Source of the DNA: JAEKLB01 sp050249235
GTDB lineage: Bacteria > Actinomycetota > Acidimicrobiia > Acidimicrobiales > CADCSY01
Direction of reading: 5' to 3'
Assembly (NCBI GenBank): GCA_050249235.1
Contig: JBFWQW010000091.1
Span: 1-11,468 of the forward strand
DNA length: 11,468 nt
How positions within the stretch are numbered: position 1 is the first letter of the stretch; each line of letters starts with the position of its first letter. A program made the translations under genes and the position numbers. The notes under the pieces were generated by a model. It worked only from the letters and a program-made list of their open reading frames with translations, was not told the DNA's origin and made no database searches. Positions 1 to 5,920 of the stretch are shown piece by piece.

Positions 1-23
1 GCGATCTCGAAGGTCTCGTCCAT
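1..23 (-). CDS. 5' end of a gene cut by the left edge, possibly SRPBCC/CoxG-like
   Basis: An ATG on the minus strand at 23-21 overlaps the TGA of the upstream medium-subunit gene in an ATGA arrangement, the usual sign of translational coupling within an operon. Only seven codons are visible, reading MDETFEI. This resembles the opening beta strand of SRPBCC/CoxG-type proteins, which often sit in molybdenum hydroxylase operons, but seven residues cannot establish a family. It could equally be another subunit or accessory protein. The gene itself is well supported by the overlap; the family guess is weak. Confidence 0.5.
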
Positions 24-895
24 CACGCCCCTCCCGCGGCCGCAGCCGCTCCTTCCAGCGCCCGCGTCACCAGCGTCCCGGCGACTGACCGCCGGTAGGC
101 GGCCGAGCCGTGCAGGTCGGAGGGCGGCGTGAGCTCGCGCACCGCGGCGTTGGCCGCGGCCTCGAATGCCGCCCGGCTGGGCGGCCCACCTCGCAGCATC
201 GCCTCGGCCTCGGCCGACCGCACGGGCGCGTCGGCGACGCCGAGCAGCGCGATCCTGGCGTCGACCACGGTGCCGCCGTCGAGCTGCACGGAGGCACCCA
301 CGCCGACCATGGCGAAGTCGCCGTGGCGGCGGGCGGCCTCCTCGAAGCGCACGCCCGTTCCCGCCGGGGCCACCGGGAACCGGACCTCGGTGAGGATCTC
401 GTCGGGCTCGAGGGCGGTCGTGAAGTAGCCCAGGAAGAAGTCGGCGGCGGCGATGGCCCGCTCGCCCCGGGCCGCGCTACGGGCGACCAGCACGGCGTCG
501 GTGGCGAGGGCGACGGCGGGCAGCTCGGCGGCCGGGTCGGCATGGGCGATGCTGCCCCCAACGGTCCCGCGGCTCCGGATGGCCGGGTGGCCGACGAGGG
601 GGAGGGCTTCGGCCAGGAGCGGCACGTGGGCCCGCACCGCCGGCGAGCGCTCGGCGGCCCGCTCGCGCACCATCGTGCCGACGACGAGCGCGCCGTCGTG
701 CACGGCCACCTCGCTCAGGCCGGGCACGCGGTTGACGTCGACGAGCACCGCCGGCCGGGCCAGGCGGAAGGCCATCAGCGGCACCAGGCTCTGGCCCCCG
801 GCCAGCACCTTGGCCTCGTCGCCGTGCTCGCCCACGAGGGCGAGGGCGTCGTCCAGGGACTCCGGGGCGTGGTAGGCGAACGGCGGTGGCTTCAA
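23..895 (-). CDS. FAD-binding medium subunit of a molybdenum hydroxylase (CoxM/xanthine dehydrogenase type)
   Basis: This is the flavoprotein subunit that carries electrons from the iron-sulfur subunit of a CO dehydrogenase/xanthine dehydrogenase-type enzyme to an acceptor. Read from the TTG at 895 the protein has 290 residues, the usual length for the family. The FAD-binding motifs are AGGQS at residues 32-36 and TVGG at 111-114, in the characteristic setting RGTVGGSIAHADPAAELP. Those are the positions known for the same motifs in the CO dehydrogenase M subunit, which strongly favours the TTG start over the in-frame start at 985. The extra upstream residues would be a Gly/Arg/Pro-rich stretch with no domain character. 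No clear Shine-Dalgarno is present, but TACGGT at 910-905 could be a -10 for an almost leaderless mRNA. The large and small subunits are not in the window, so the substrate (CO or another) is unknown. Confidence 0.93.
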   Translation of the reverse strand: MKPPPFAYHAPESLDDALALVGEHGDEAKVLAGGQSLVPLMAFRLARPAVLVDVNRVPGLSEVAVHDGALVVGTMVRERAAERSPAVRAHVPLLAEALPLVGHPAIRSRGTVGGSIAHADPAAELPAVALATDAVLVARSAARGERAIAAADFFLGYFTTALEPDEILTEVRFPVAPAGTGVRFEEAARRHGDFAMVGVGASVQLDGGTVVDARIALLGVADAPVRSAEAEAMLRGGPPSRAAFEAAANAAVRELTPPSDLHGSAAYRRSVAGTLVTRALEGAAAAAGGA

Positions 896-904
896 GGCCG
901 CGAG

Positions 905-910
905 ACCGTA
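905..910 (-). promoter_or_regulatory. Possible -10 element of the medium-subunit gene
   Basis: On the minus strand the hexamer TACGGT fits the actinobacterial TANNNT -10 pattern and ends 9 nt before the TTG start at 895. Transcription would begin within a few bases of the start codon. That fits a leaderless or near-leaderless gene and the missing ribosome-binding site. No convincing -35 is visible. Confidence 0.35.
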
Positions 911-993
911 GCCGCCCGCTCGACCGGAGCGCCCGCCTCCGGCCGGGCGTCCGGGCCACCCCCACGGGGCCGGCCGGGCCACCACGGACCCCC

Positions 994-1022
994 GGGACGT
1001 CGCGGACCGGGGCCGCTACCGT
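994..1022 (+). promoter_or_regulatory. Probable promoter of the SCO6745-family gene
   Basis: A -35-like GGGACG (994-999, keeping the GAC core of TTGACA) is followed after 17 bp by TACCGT (1017-1022), which fits the TANNNT -10 pattern. Transcription would start near 1029, giving a leader of roughly 45-50 nt before the GTG at 1076. The -10 hexamer is exactly the loop between the two arms of the inverted repeat at 1003-1036. Confidence 0.45.
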
Positions 1023-1036
1023 GCGGCCCCGGTCCG
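1003..1036. repeat. Perfect 14-bp inverted repeat with a 6-nt centre (operator or hairpin)
   Basis: The left arm CGGACCGGGGCCGC (1003-1016) and right arm GCGGCCCCGGTCCG (1023-1036) are exact reverse complements separated by TACCGT. This is the longest perfect inverted repeat I found in the window. It lies in the 180-nt gap between two divergent genes and covers the probable -10 element of the plus-strand gene. An operator for a dimeric regulator, or a cruciform/hairpin that modulates transcription, is the natural reading. A terminator is unlikely because no gene ends here and no T tract follows. Confidence 0.6.
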
Positions 1037-1063
1037 GGACCGCCGGCCCCGGACGTCCACCAC

Positions 1064-1070
1064 GAAGGGG
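1064..1070 (+). promoter_or_regulatory. Ribosome-binding site that fixes the GTG start at 1076
   Basis: GAAGGGG lies 5 nt upstream of GTG 1076 and is a good Shine-Dalgarno match. It selects this start over the long open stretch upstream in the same frame, which runs antisense through the medium-subunit gene. Confidence 0.65.
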
Positions 1071-1075
1071 AACCC

Positions 1076-1969
1076 GTGCCCGCCACCTCCGCCGCGATCG
1101 ATCCCGCCCGCACCCTCCCCGCCCTGCGCTCCATCGAGACCGCCTTCAGCTCGAGCGTCCTGCACCCGGCCGTGCTCGAGGCCCTGCAGGGGCTCGGGCT
1201 CGAGATCACCGACGTCTCCGACGTGAACATCGTCACCCGGTCGGCCGCCATGCGCACCGACAACCCGGCCGTGGTGTGGTCGACGTTCTTCAACCCGAGC
1301 CCGGACGCGATCTACCGCCTCGTCCCCGCCACCTGGCGCACGACCACGTTCGACGCCGTCCTCGCCGCCCAGTCCGAGGCGCTCGACGCCCCCTTCGCGG
1401 CCGCTACCGATGGGATGGCGCCCGGTGAGCTCGCCGAGCTGGCCGGGCTCTGCCGCACCGTCACCGAGGCCGCCATCGACAACGCCGAGGGCCGGGCCCT
1501 CTTCGCCGGCCTGGCCTCGCTCCCCCTCCCCGACAGCGACCACCTCATGGTGTGGCACGCCGCCCGCCTCCTCCGCGAGCACCGCGGCGACGGGCACGTC
1601 GCCGCCCTCGTGGTCGAGGGGCTGGGCCGGGTCGACGCCCTGGTCGTGCACGCCGCGCTCATGCCGGGCTTCGGCGACGGCTTGCGCCGCTCCCGCCGGT
1701 GGAGCGTCGAGGACTGGCAGGCGTCGATGGCGAGCCTCCGCCAGCGGGGCTGGCTGACCGACGACGAGACGCCCACGTTCACGCCCGAGGGCCGGGCCCG
1801 CCGGGAGTGGATCGAGGACCGCACCGACCAGCTCGCCGCCGCCGCCTTCCGGGGCATCGGACCGGAGGGCGTGGAGCGCCTCATCGCCCTCGGCGCCGCC
1901 TTCACGGCCGCGCTCGAGGCCGGCGGCATGGGCAGCACCCTGCGCACGTCGATCCCGATGGGCGACTGA
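1076..1969 (+). CDS. SCO6745-family protein (SalK-like, possible winged-helix protein)
   Basis: The 297-residue protein matches the actinobacterial SCO6745 family in length and in its most conserved stretch, LLREHRGDGHVAAL, with REHRGDGH at residues 167-174. The family is abundant in Actinobacteria. Its C-terminal part, here the region around GWLTDDETPTFTPEGRARRE, looks like a winged-helix segment related to MarR regulators. No member function is firmly established to my knowledge. The GTG start is preceded by GAAGGGG. The same frame stays open far upstream, but that portion is antisense to the medium-subunit gene and has no protein character. The gene diverges from the medium-subunit gene, and its promoter region holds a striking inverted repeat. 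Autoregulation is therefore possible but unproven. The next gene follows on the same strand after 94 nt containing a hairpin and its own -10-like site, so the two are probably not one operon. Confidence 0.85.
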   Translation: MPATSAAIDPARTLPALRSIETAFSSSVLHPAVLEALQGLGLEITDVSDVNIVTRSAAMRTDNPAVVWSTFFNPSPDAIYRLVPATWRTTTFDAVLAAQSEALDAPFAAATDGMAPGELAELAGLCRTVTEAAIDNAEGRALFAGLASLPLPDSDHLMVWHAARLLREHRGDGHVAALVVEGLGRVDALVVHAALMPGFGDGLRRSRRWSVEDWQASMASLRQRGWLTDDETPTFTPEGRARREWIEDRTDQLAAAAFRGIGPEGVERLIALGAAFTAALEAGGMGSTLRTSIPMGD

Positions 1970-1979
1970 CCCTCACCCC

Positions 1980-1996
1980 CCGGTCGGGCCGACCGG
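1980..1996 (+). terminator. Hairpin after the SCO6745-family gene, possible terminator
   Basis: CCGGTCG (1980-1986) and CGACCGG (1990-1996) form a perfect 7-bp stem with a GGC loop, 10 nt after the stop codon at 1969. No T run follows, which is common in very GC-rich actinobacteria but leaves termination unproven. Confidence 0.4.
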
Positions 1997-2051
1997 ATCG
2001 CGGGGTCCGACTGCCCGGTCAGGTCCGGTCGCCCGGGTCGCCCGTCCTCTC

Positions 2052-2057
2052 TAGGGT
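2052..2057 (+). promoter_or_regulatory. -10 element for a leaderless alpha/beta hydrolase mRNA
   Basis: TAGGGT fits TANNNT and ends 6 nt before ATG 2064, the spacing at which transcription would begin at or next to the A of the start codon. There is no strong -35. The AGGG inside the hexamer could alternatively act as a weak ribosome-binding site. Confidence 0.45.
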
Positions 2058-2063
2058 TTGGCG

Positions 2064-2999
2064 ATGTACCTGAACGAGTTCGCGGAGACGCTGGCGCCCC
2101 GGGACATGACCGTGTCGGCGGAGTTCGCCAGCCTGCTCGAGAGCGCAGCCGACCTCGGGATCCCGCACTCGCCGGCGGTGCGGTACGTCTCCCGCCACAC
2201 CGTCCTGCGGGGCATGCGCTTCCACTTCACCGAGTGGGGCGACCCGGCCTCGCCGCCGCTCCTCCTCCTCCACGGCGGCAACCAGTCGCTGCACTCGTGG
2301 GACCTGGTGAGCCTCCACCTCGCCGACCGCTACCACGTGTACGCCCTCGACCAGCGGGGCCACGGCGACACGGAGTGGAGCAAGGAGCTCGACTACTCGA
2401 TGGCGGCCATGGTGGCCGACGCCCTGGCGTTCGTCGCCGACCAGGGCCTCGGGCAGCCCATCGTCATCGGCCACTCGATGGGGGGGCGGGTCACGCTCAG
2501 CGCGGCGGTCGACAACCCCGACCTGGCCCGTGCCATCGTGGTCGTCGACGTGGGCCCAGAGCTCTCCGCCGCCGGCACCAAGGTCGTCGGCGACTTCATC
2601 GCCCACAACATCGAGTTCGACGACCTCGAGGTGTTCCTCGACAACGTCGTGAAGTACGACCGCTTCCGCTCCCGGGAGCACATCGCCCGCACCGTCAAGT
2701 ACAACCTCCTCGTCCGGGCCGACGGCAAGTACGTGAGCAAGCCCGACCACCGCCGCCTCGCCGGCGGGTCGCTCAGCGACCTCACGCTCGACGACGTGCG
2801 CCGGATCCCCTGCCCGGTGCTGCTGGTCCGGGGCGGGGAGTCCGACGTGCTGCTCGCCGACGCCGCCGAGCGCTTCGTCGCCGCCCTCCCCGACGGGCGC
2901 ATGGAGACCGTCCCGAACGTCGGCCACAACGTCCACGGCGGCAACACCCCGGGGTTCCTCGAGGCCATCGGGCCCTTCCTCGCCTCCCTCGACGGCTGA
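2064..2999 (+). CDS. Alpha/beta-fold hydrolase
   Basis: The 311-residue protein is a cytoplasmic serine hydrolase of the alpha/beta fold. It shows the oxyanion motif HGGN at residues 70-73, the nucleophile elbow GHSMGG with Ser138, a probable acid Asp261 in GGESDVLL, and the catalytic His288 in VGHNVHGG. DQRGHGDTEW near residues 95-105 is the typical strand-4 region. The family includes esterases, epoxide hydrolases, haloperoxidase-like proteins and meta-cleavage product hydrolases. The sequence does not decide the substrate. ATG 2064 is preferred to the TTG two codons earlier, because the TAGGGT/AGGG element is correctly placed only for the ATG. An SRPBCC gene follows after 12 nt on the same strand, which suggests a two-gene operon and a hydrophobic substrate. 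Confidence 0.93.
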   Translation: MYLNEFAETLAPRDMTVSAEFASLLESAADLGIPHSPAVRYVSRHTVLRGMRFHFTEWGDPASPPLLLLHGGNQSLHSWDLVSLHLADRYHVYALDQRGHGDTEWSKELDYSMAAMVADALAFVADQGLGQPIVIGHSMGGRVTLSAAVDNPDLARAIVVVDVGPELSAAGTKVVGDFIAHNIEFDDLEVFLDNVVKYDRFRSREHIARTVKYNLLVRADGKYVSKPDHRRLAGGSLSDLTLDDVRRIPCPVLLVRGGESDVLLADAAERFVAALPDGRMETVPNVGHNVHGGNTPGFLEAIGPFLASLDG

Positions 3000-3011
3000 C
3001 GCGGGTCGGCC

Positions 3012-3569
3012 GTGAAGGAGATCCGGACCGCCGCCGAAATCGACGCCCCGCCCGACCGGGTGTGGACGATCCTGCTCGACACCGGGAGCTGGGACGAGTG
3101 GAACCCGTTCGCCGGCGCCCTCGACGGCGAGCTACGGGTGGGCGAGAGGGTCACCGTCCACCTGCGCGTCGGCCCCGGCGGCAGGGGCATGCGCATCAAG
3201 CCCGAGGTCACCGCGCTGGAGCCCGGGCGCGAGCTGCGCTGGGTCGGCGGCCTGCTCCATCCCGGCGTCATGCGAGGCGAGCACTGGTTCCGCGTCGACC
3301 CGCTCGACGGCGGCCGGTGCCGCTTCGAGAACGGCGAGCGGTTCAGCGGCGCCCTCGTGGCGGTGCTGGGCGGCCTCTTCCTCCGGGGCCGGCCCGGCTA
3401 CCAGGCCATGTGCGACGACGAGCCCCTGCCCGCCCATCGCGGTGTGAGACCCCCAGTCGACACCGACACGCTGTGCGCTCATGCGCATCCCTCGTCCCAC
3501 GCCGTAAGGCTCGCTGCTCGTCCGGCTCGGACCTTGGTCACCGTCTGCGCTCCCTCATCGAGGACATAG
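3012..3569 (+). CDS. SRPBCC (START-like) ligand-binding protein with an odd C-terminal tail
   Basis: Residues 1 to about 133 form a normal SRPBCC domain. It begins MKEIRTAAEIDAPPDRVW, a typical first strand and helix, continues through SWDEWNPF and the LEPGRELRWVGG strands, and reaches GRPGYQAM at the start of the C-terminal helix. Such proteins have a deep hydrophobic cavity that binds lipids, polyketides or aromatics. After Met133 the sequence stops looking like the family: the closing helix is replaced by about 52 Pro/Arg/Ala-rich residues running to the stop at 3569. The last 91 nt overlap, convergently, the 3' end of the lipoprotein gene on the other strand. This suggests a frameshift or a recombination junction near 3411. 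The GTG start is 12 nt after the hydrolase stop, with only a weak GCGGG upstream, and coupling to the hydrolase is likely. The first 133 residues are secure; the true end is not. Confidence 0.78.
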   Translation: MKEIRTAAEIDAPPDRVWTILLDTGSWDEWNPFAGALDGELRVGERVTVHLRVGPGGRGMRIKPEVTALEPGRELRWVGGLLHPGVMRGEHWFRVDPLDGGRCRFENGERFSGALVAVLGGLFLRGRPGYQAMCDDEPLPAHRGVRPPVDTDTLCAHAHPSSHAVRLAARPARTLVTVCAPSSRT

Positions 3570-4063
3570 GCCAGCGTCGGCGGGTCTTCGGCGCCCTCTC
3601 GCTGCACGACGATCTCGACGAGTGCGAAGCGATTGGTGGTCTCGCTCACCGTGTCGCCATCGTGCGCGGCCAGCACGTCAGATCGCGAGGATCCCGGGCC
3701 GACACCGGCCACGGTCGTCGTCCCGTCGCCCCGCAGCTCGACGACCTCCACGACGCCCTCGACAACGATCAGTCGCACTCCAGCAGCCGAGTCGACCGAC
3801 ATCACTTCGCAGGATCCGTGGACGTCACCTTCACGAGTCAGGATCGGGCCGTCGTAATCGGACACTCGCGTGTCGGCGCCGAGGTCCACCCCGGGGATGC
3901 CGTCGAAGTCGAGGACGACCTGTGGCGCCGGCGGCGTGACGGTCGTGGTCGGCGAGGCCGGTTCGTTGGCGAAGCGACCGGGCTCCTTCTCCTCCGAACA
4001 TGCAGCAAGCGTGAAGGCCGCAACGCACACGATCGCGAATCGCTTCCCCGACGGGCGCCGCAC
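3479..4063 (-). CDS. Small secreted lipoprotein of unknown function
   Basis: Read from GTG 4063 the 194-residue product has a classic lipoprotein signal peptide: RRPSGKR, a hydrophobic core FAIVCVAAFTLAA, and lipobox LAAC with Cys22 as the lipidated residue. An upstream in-frame GTG at 4084 would add seven residues and is also possible. The mature part starts with a charged, Thr/Pro-rich linker. It then carries what look like two related halves: DGIPGVDLGADT... with a Cys in GSCEV, and TTTVAGVGPGSSRSDVLAA... ending in TVTKVRAG and a final EGCA. From memory, this pattern occurs in small actinobacterial lipoproteins with paired cysteines, but I cannot name a function. The two cysteines (GSCEV and EGCA) may form a disulfide outside the cell. 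The DNA is visibly less GC-rich than its surroundings. The 3' end overlaps the tail of the convergent SRPBCC gene by 91 nt. Confidence 0.75.
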   Translation of the reverse strand: MRRPSGKRFAIVCVAAFTLAACSEEKEPGRFANEPASPTTTVTPPAPQVVLDFDGIPGVDLGADTRVSDYDGPILTREGDVHGSCEVMSVDSAAGVRLIVVEGVVEVVELRGDGTTTVAGVGPGSSRSDVLAAHDGDTVSETTNRFALVEIVVQREGAEDPPTLAYVLDEGAQTVTKVRAGRAASLTAWDEGCA

Positions 4064-4146
4064 CCACAGAGTGTGCCGGATCACACGTCGGGATGCCCGG
4101 CGCGAGGCGCGACCGAATCGGCGGTCGGCTCGAGGCGGGGTCCCCA

Positions 4147-4168
4147 CGGGGGCGTCATTGAACCCCCG
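4147..4168 (-). terminator. Possible terminator after the minus-strand SRPBCC gene
   Basis: CGGGGG (4147-4152) and CCCCCG (4163-4168) form a perfect 6-bp stem with a 10-nt loop. It lies about 30 nt past the stop of the gene ending at 4198, and upstream of the lipoprotein start. There is no T tract. It may separate the two minus-strand genes. Confidence 0.33.
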
Positions 4169-4197
4169 ACGCTCGCCGGGTGCCGTCGGCCGCCGGA

Positions 4198-4656
4198 TCA
4201 GCGCTCCGCGGCCGCCTTGAGCCGGGCGAGCGTGTCCCGCATGGCGACCGCCCAGCGGTCGGCCATGGCCCCGAGCTCCTCGTCCGTCACCGGCCGGCCG
4301 CGCAGCCGCTCGAGGTCGAGGGGCTCCCAGGTCTCCGTGACGACGGTGCGCCCGTCGGCCGGCTCGAAGCGGTAGGTCCACCGGGACCACCCGCCGTCGC
4401 CGTCGAAGCTCGGCTCCCACGCGATCTCCCGAGGGCGGTCGCAGGCGACGATGCGGTTCGTCGTCTCGTACTCACGCTCGCCCGCCACGTTCACGCCGAT
4501 GAAGACCGCCCCGACCGCGGGACCGCCGGCGTCCACCCACCGAGCACCCTTGCAGTTCGGGCTCCACTCGCCCATGCGTGGGAGGTCGGCGACCATGTCC
4601 CAGAGCTCCCCGGGAGGACGGTCGACGGTGACGCTTGCAGACGCGCGCGGGGCCAC
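4198..4656 (-). CDS. SRPBCC family protein
   Basis: The product has 152 residues, the normal length for a single-domain SRPBCC protein, and the whole domain is present. Residues 1-35 hold the first strand and helices (SVTVDRPPGELWDMVADL, MGEWSPNC). The middle holds strands such as YETTNRIVACDRPREIAW and WSRWTYRFEP, and the C-terminal helix is MADRWAVAMRDTLARLKAAAER. The fold binds hydrophobic ligands in a central cavity; no catalytic residues can be assigned. The GTG start at 4656 has GAGG about five bases upstream. The gene lies 170 nt downstream of the protease gene on the same strand, with inverted repeats between them, so it is probably transcribed separately. It is clearly different in sequence from the other two complete SRPBCC proteins in the window. 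Confidence 0.9.
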   Translation of the reverse strand: MAPRASASVTVDRPPGELWDMVADLPRMGEWSPNCKGARWVDAGGPAVGAVFIGVNVAGEREYETTNRIVACDRPREIAWEPSFDGDGGWSRWTYRFEPADGRTVVTETWEPLDLERLRGRPVTDEELGAMADRWAVAMRDTLARLKAAAER

Positions 4657-4675
4657 CGCCTCAGCGTGCCACGCC

Positions 4676-4701
4676 CCCGACAGGGAAGGGGCTGTGTCGG
4701 G
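4676..4701. repeat. Inverted repeat between the protease and SRPBCC genes
   Basis: CCCGACA (4676-4682) and TGTCGGG (4695-4701) are perfect 7-bp arms around a 12-nt G-rich loop. The repeat lies about 20 nt upstream of the GTG at 4656, so on the minus strand it would fall in the leader or promoter of the SRPBCC gene. It could be an operator or an attenuating hairpin. Confidence 0.35.
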
Positions 4702-4725
4702 ACATCCTCGTCCGGCCAGGCCCCC

Positions 4726-4739
4726 CCGGCCCGGGCCGG
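4726..4739. repeat. 14-bp perfect palindrome, CCGGCCCGGGCCGG
   Basis: This self-complementary GC-only palindrome lies in the same 170-nt gap, about 90 nt past the protease stop codon. With no spacer it is a poor hairpin. It may be part of a termination region for the protease operon, or simply chance in GC-rich DNA. Confidence 0.3.
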
Positions 4740-4825
4740 CCGGGTTGCGGCCGAGTTGCGACGGTGGCCCTCGCAGAGCGCTGCGCCGCCGAGGGGCCCC
4801 GGGTGGCCGGAGCTCCCGGCCGCCG

Positions 4826-5920
4826 TCAGGGGGAGGGGCGGTCGGACAGCGTCACCGTGATGGCCTCGCGGCCGCCGGCGGCGCCGCGCACGACCTCCAG
4901 GCGCAGCTCCCCACCAGGGTCCTCCCGGCGGAGCAGGCCGAGGAGCTCCTCCACGGTCTCGAGGTCCTCGCCACCCGCCCGGACGATGATGTCGCCCTCG
5001 AGCACGCCGGCGGACGCCGCCGGACCGCCGGCCACGACGTCGAGCACCAAGACGCCGGCGTCGACCGTGGCGCTCAGCTGCTCGGCGATCTGGGGGGTCA
5101 GCTGGGCCGGGACGATCCCCAGGTACGCGTGCGACACGGTTCCGTCCTCGAGCAGCTGGCCGACCACGTCCCGCACGGTGGGCGCGGGGATGGCGAAGCC
5201 CAGGGAGACGGCCTGCGCCGATGGCGGGATGTAGGCGACGTTGATGCCGACGACCCGGCCGGCCCCGTCGACGAGGGCCCCGCCGGAGTTGCCCGGGGAG
5301 ATCGGCGCGTCGGTCTGGATGAGATCGACCAGCGACGGCGCCGCCGAGCCGGGGATGGAGCGGTGCAGCCCCGACACGATCCCGGCGGTCACGGTGTTCT
5401 CGAAGCCGAGCGGGTTGCCCATGGCGATGGCCAGCTCGCCCACTTCGGGAACGTCGTCGGCGAAGGTGGCGGCCGGCAGCCCGGTCCGCTCCACCCGCAC
5501 GAGCGCCAGATCCGTGAGCGGATCGGTCGCCAGTGCCGTCGCGTCGGCCCGGCGGCCGTCGGCGAAGACCACCTCGATCCGGGCGGCCCCGGCCACGACG
5601 TGGTCGTTGGTGACGATCGTCCCGTCACCGGCCCAGACGACACCGCTCCCCTCGCCCCGATCGGTCAGGATCGCGACGACCGACGGCTGGACGGCCCGGA
5701 CGATCTCCGGGATCCGCTCGAACAGCCCGGTCGCCACGTCGCCCGGCGCCGTCGGCGCGGTCTCTCCCGCAGCTGCACCGTCGTCGCCGCCGTCGTCGTC
5801 CGAGACGCAGGCGGTCGCGAGCAGCAGCGAGACCGCCAGCGGAGCGGCGACCGCCAGCCGGGCGAGCCTCGCGCCGGCCGGACCGGCGGCGGTGCCCGGC
5901 AGGCGTGCGCCCGCCGTCAT
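4826..5920 (-). CDS. HtrA/DegP-like trypsin-type serine protease with one PDZ domain, membrane-anchored
   Basis: The 364-residue protein degrades or chaperones misfolded proteins outside the membrane. Order of parts: signal/anchor region at about 20-38, an acidic Asp/Gly/Thr-rich linker at 39-62, trypsin-like protease domain at about 70-255, one PDZ domain at about 265-360. The catalytic triad is complete: His107 in TNDHVV, Asp137 in TDLALV, Ser212 in the GNSGGAL motif. The hydrophobic stretch ends LATAC (Cys38), a permissible though not ideal lipobox, so the protein is either a lipoprotein or held by its N-terminal helix. The PDZ region contains AYLGIVPAQLTPQ and GPAASAGVLEGDIIV, the usual peptide-binding loop and core. 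ATG 5920 overlaps the stop of the upstream lipoprotein gene (ATGA), which fixes the start and implies translational coupling. Confidence 0.95.
   Translation of the reverse strand: MTAGARLPGTAAGPAGARLARLAVAAPLAVSLLLATACVSDDDGGDDGAAAGETAPTAPGDVATGLFERIPEIVRAVQPSVVAILTDRGEGSGVVWAGDGTIVTNDHVVAGAARIEVVFADGRRADATALATDPLTDLALVRVERTGLPAATFADDVPEVGELAIAMGNPLGFENTVTAGIVSGLHRSIPGSAAPSLVDLIQTDAPISPGNSGGALVDGAGRVVGINVAYIPPSAQAVSLGFAIPAPTVRDVVGQLLEDGTVSHAYLGIVPAQLTPQIAEQLSATVDAGVLVLDVVAGGPAASAGVLEGDIIVRAGGEDLETVEELLGLLRREDPGGELRLEVVRGAAGGREAITVTLSDRPSP

Noticed and set aside
110..1075. Long plus-strand open frame upstream of the SCO6745-family gene, in the same frame
   Set aside because: It runs antisense through the well-supported CoxM-like gene and its translation is His/Gly/Arg-rich without domain character. 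The ribosome-binding site and family length place the true start at GTG 1076.
4071..4086. GTGTG-N6-CACAC near the lipoprotein start, considered as a CRP/FNR-type site
   Set aside because: The spacing does not fit TGTGA-N6-TCACA, and the site lies at or inside the possible coding start. A five-base arm is weak evidence in this composition.
2234..4375. A 713-codon open frame on the plus strand
   Set aside because: It is a frame-shifted shadow of the hydrolase and SRPBCC genes and is antisense to the lipoprotein. The Arg/Pro-rich translation is what GC-rich DNA gives in a wrong frame.
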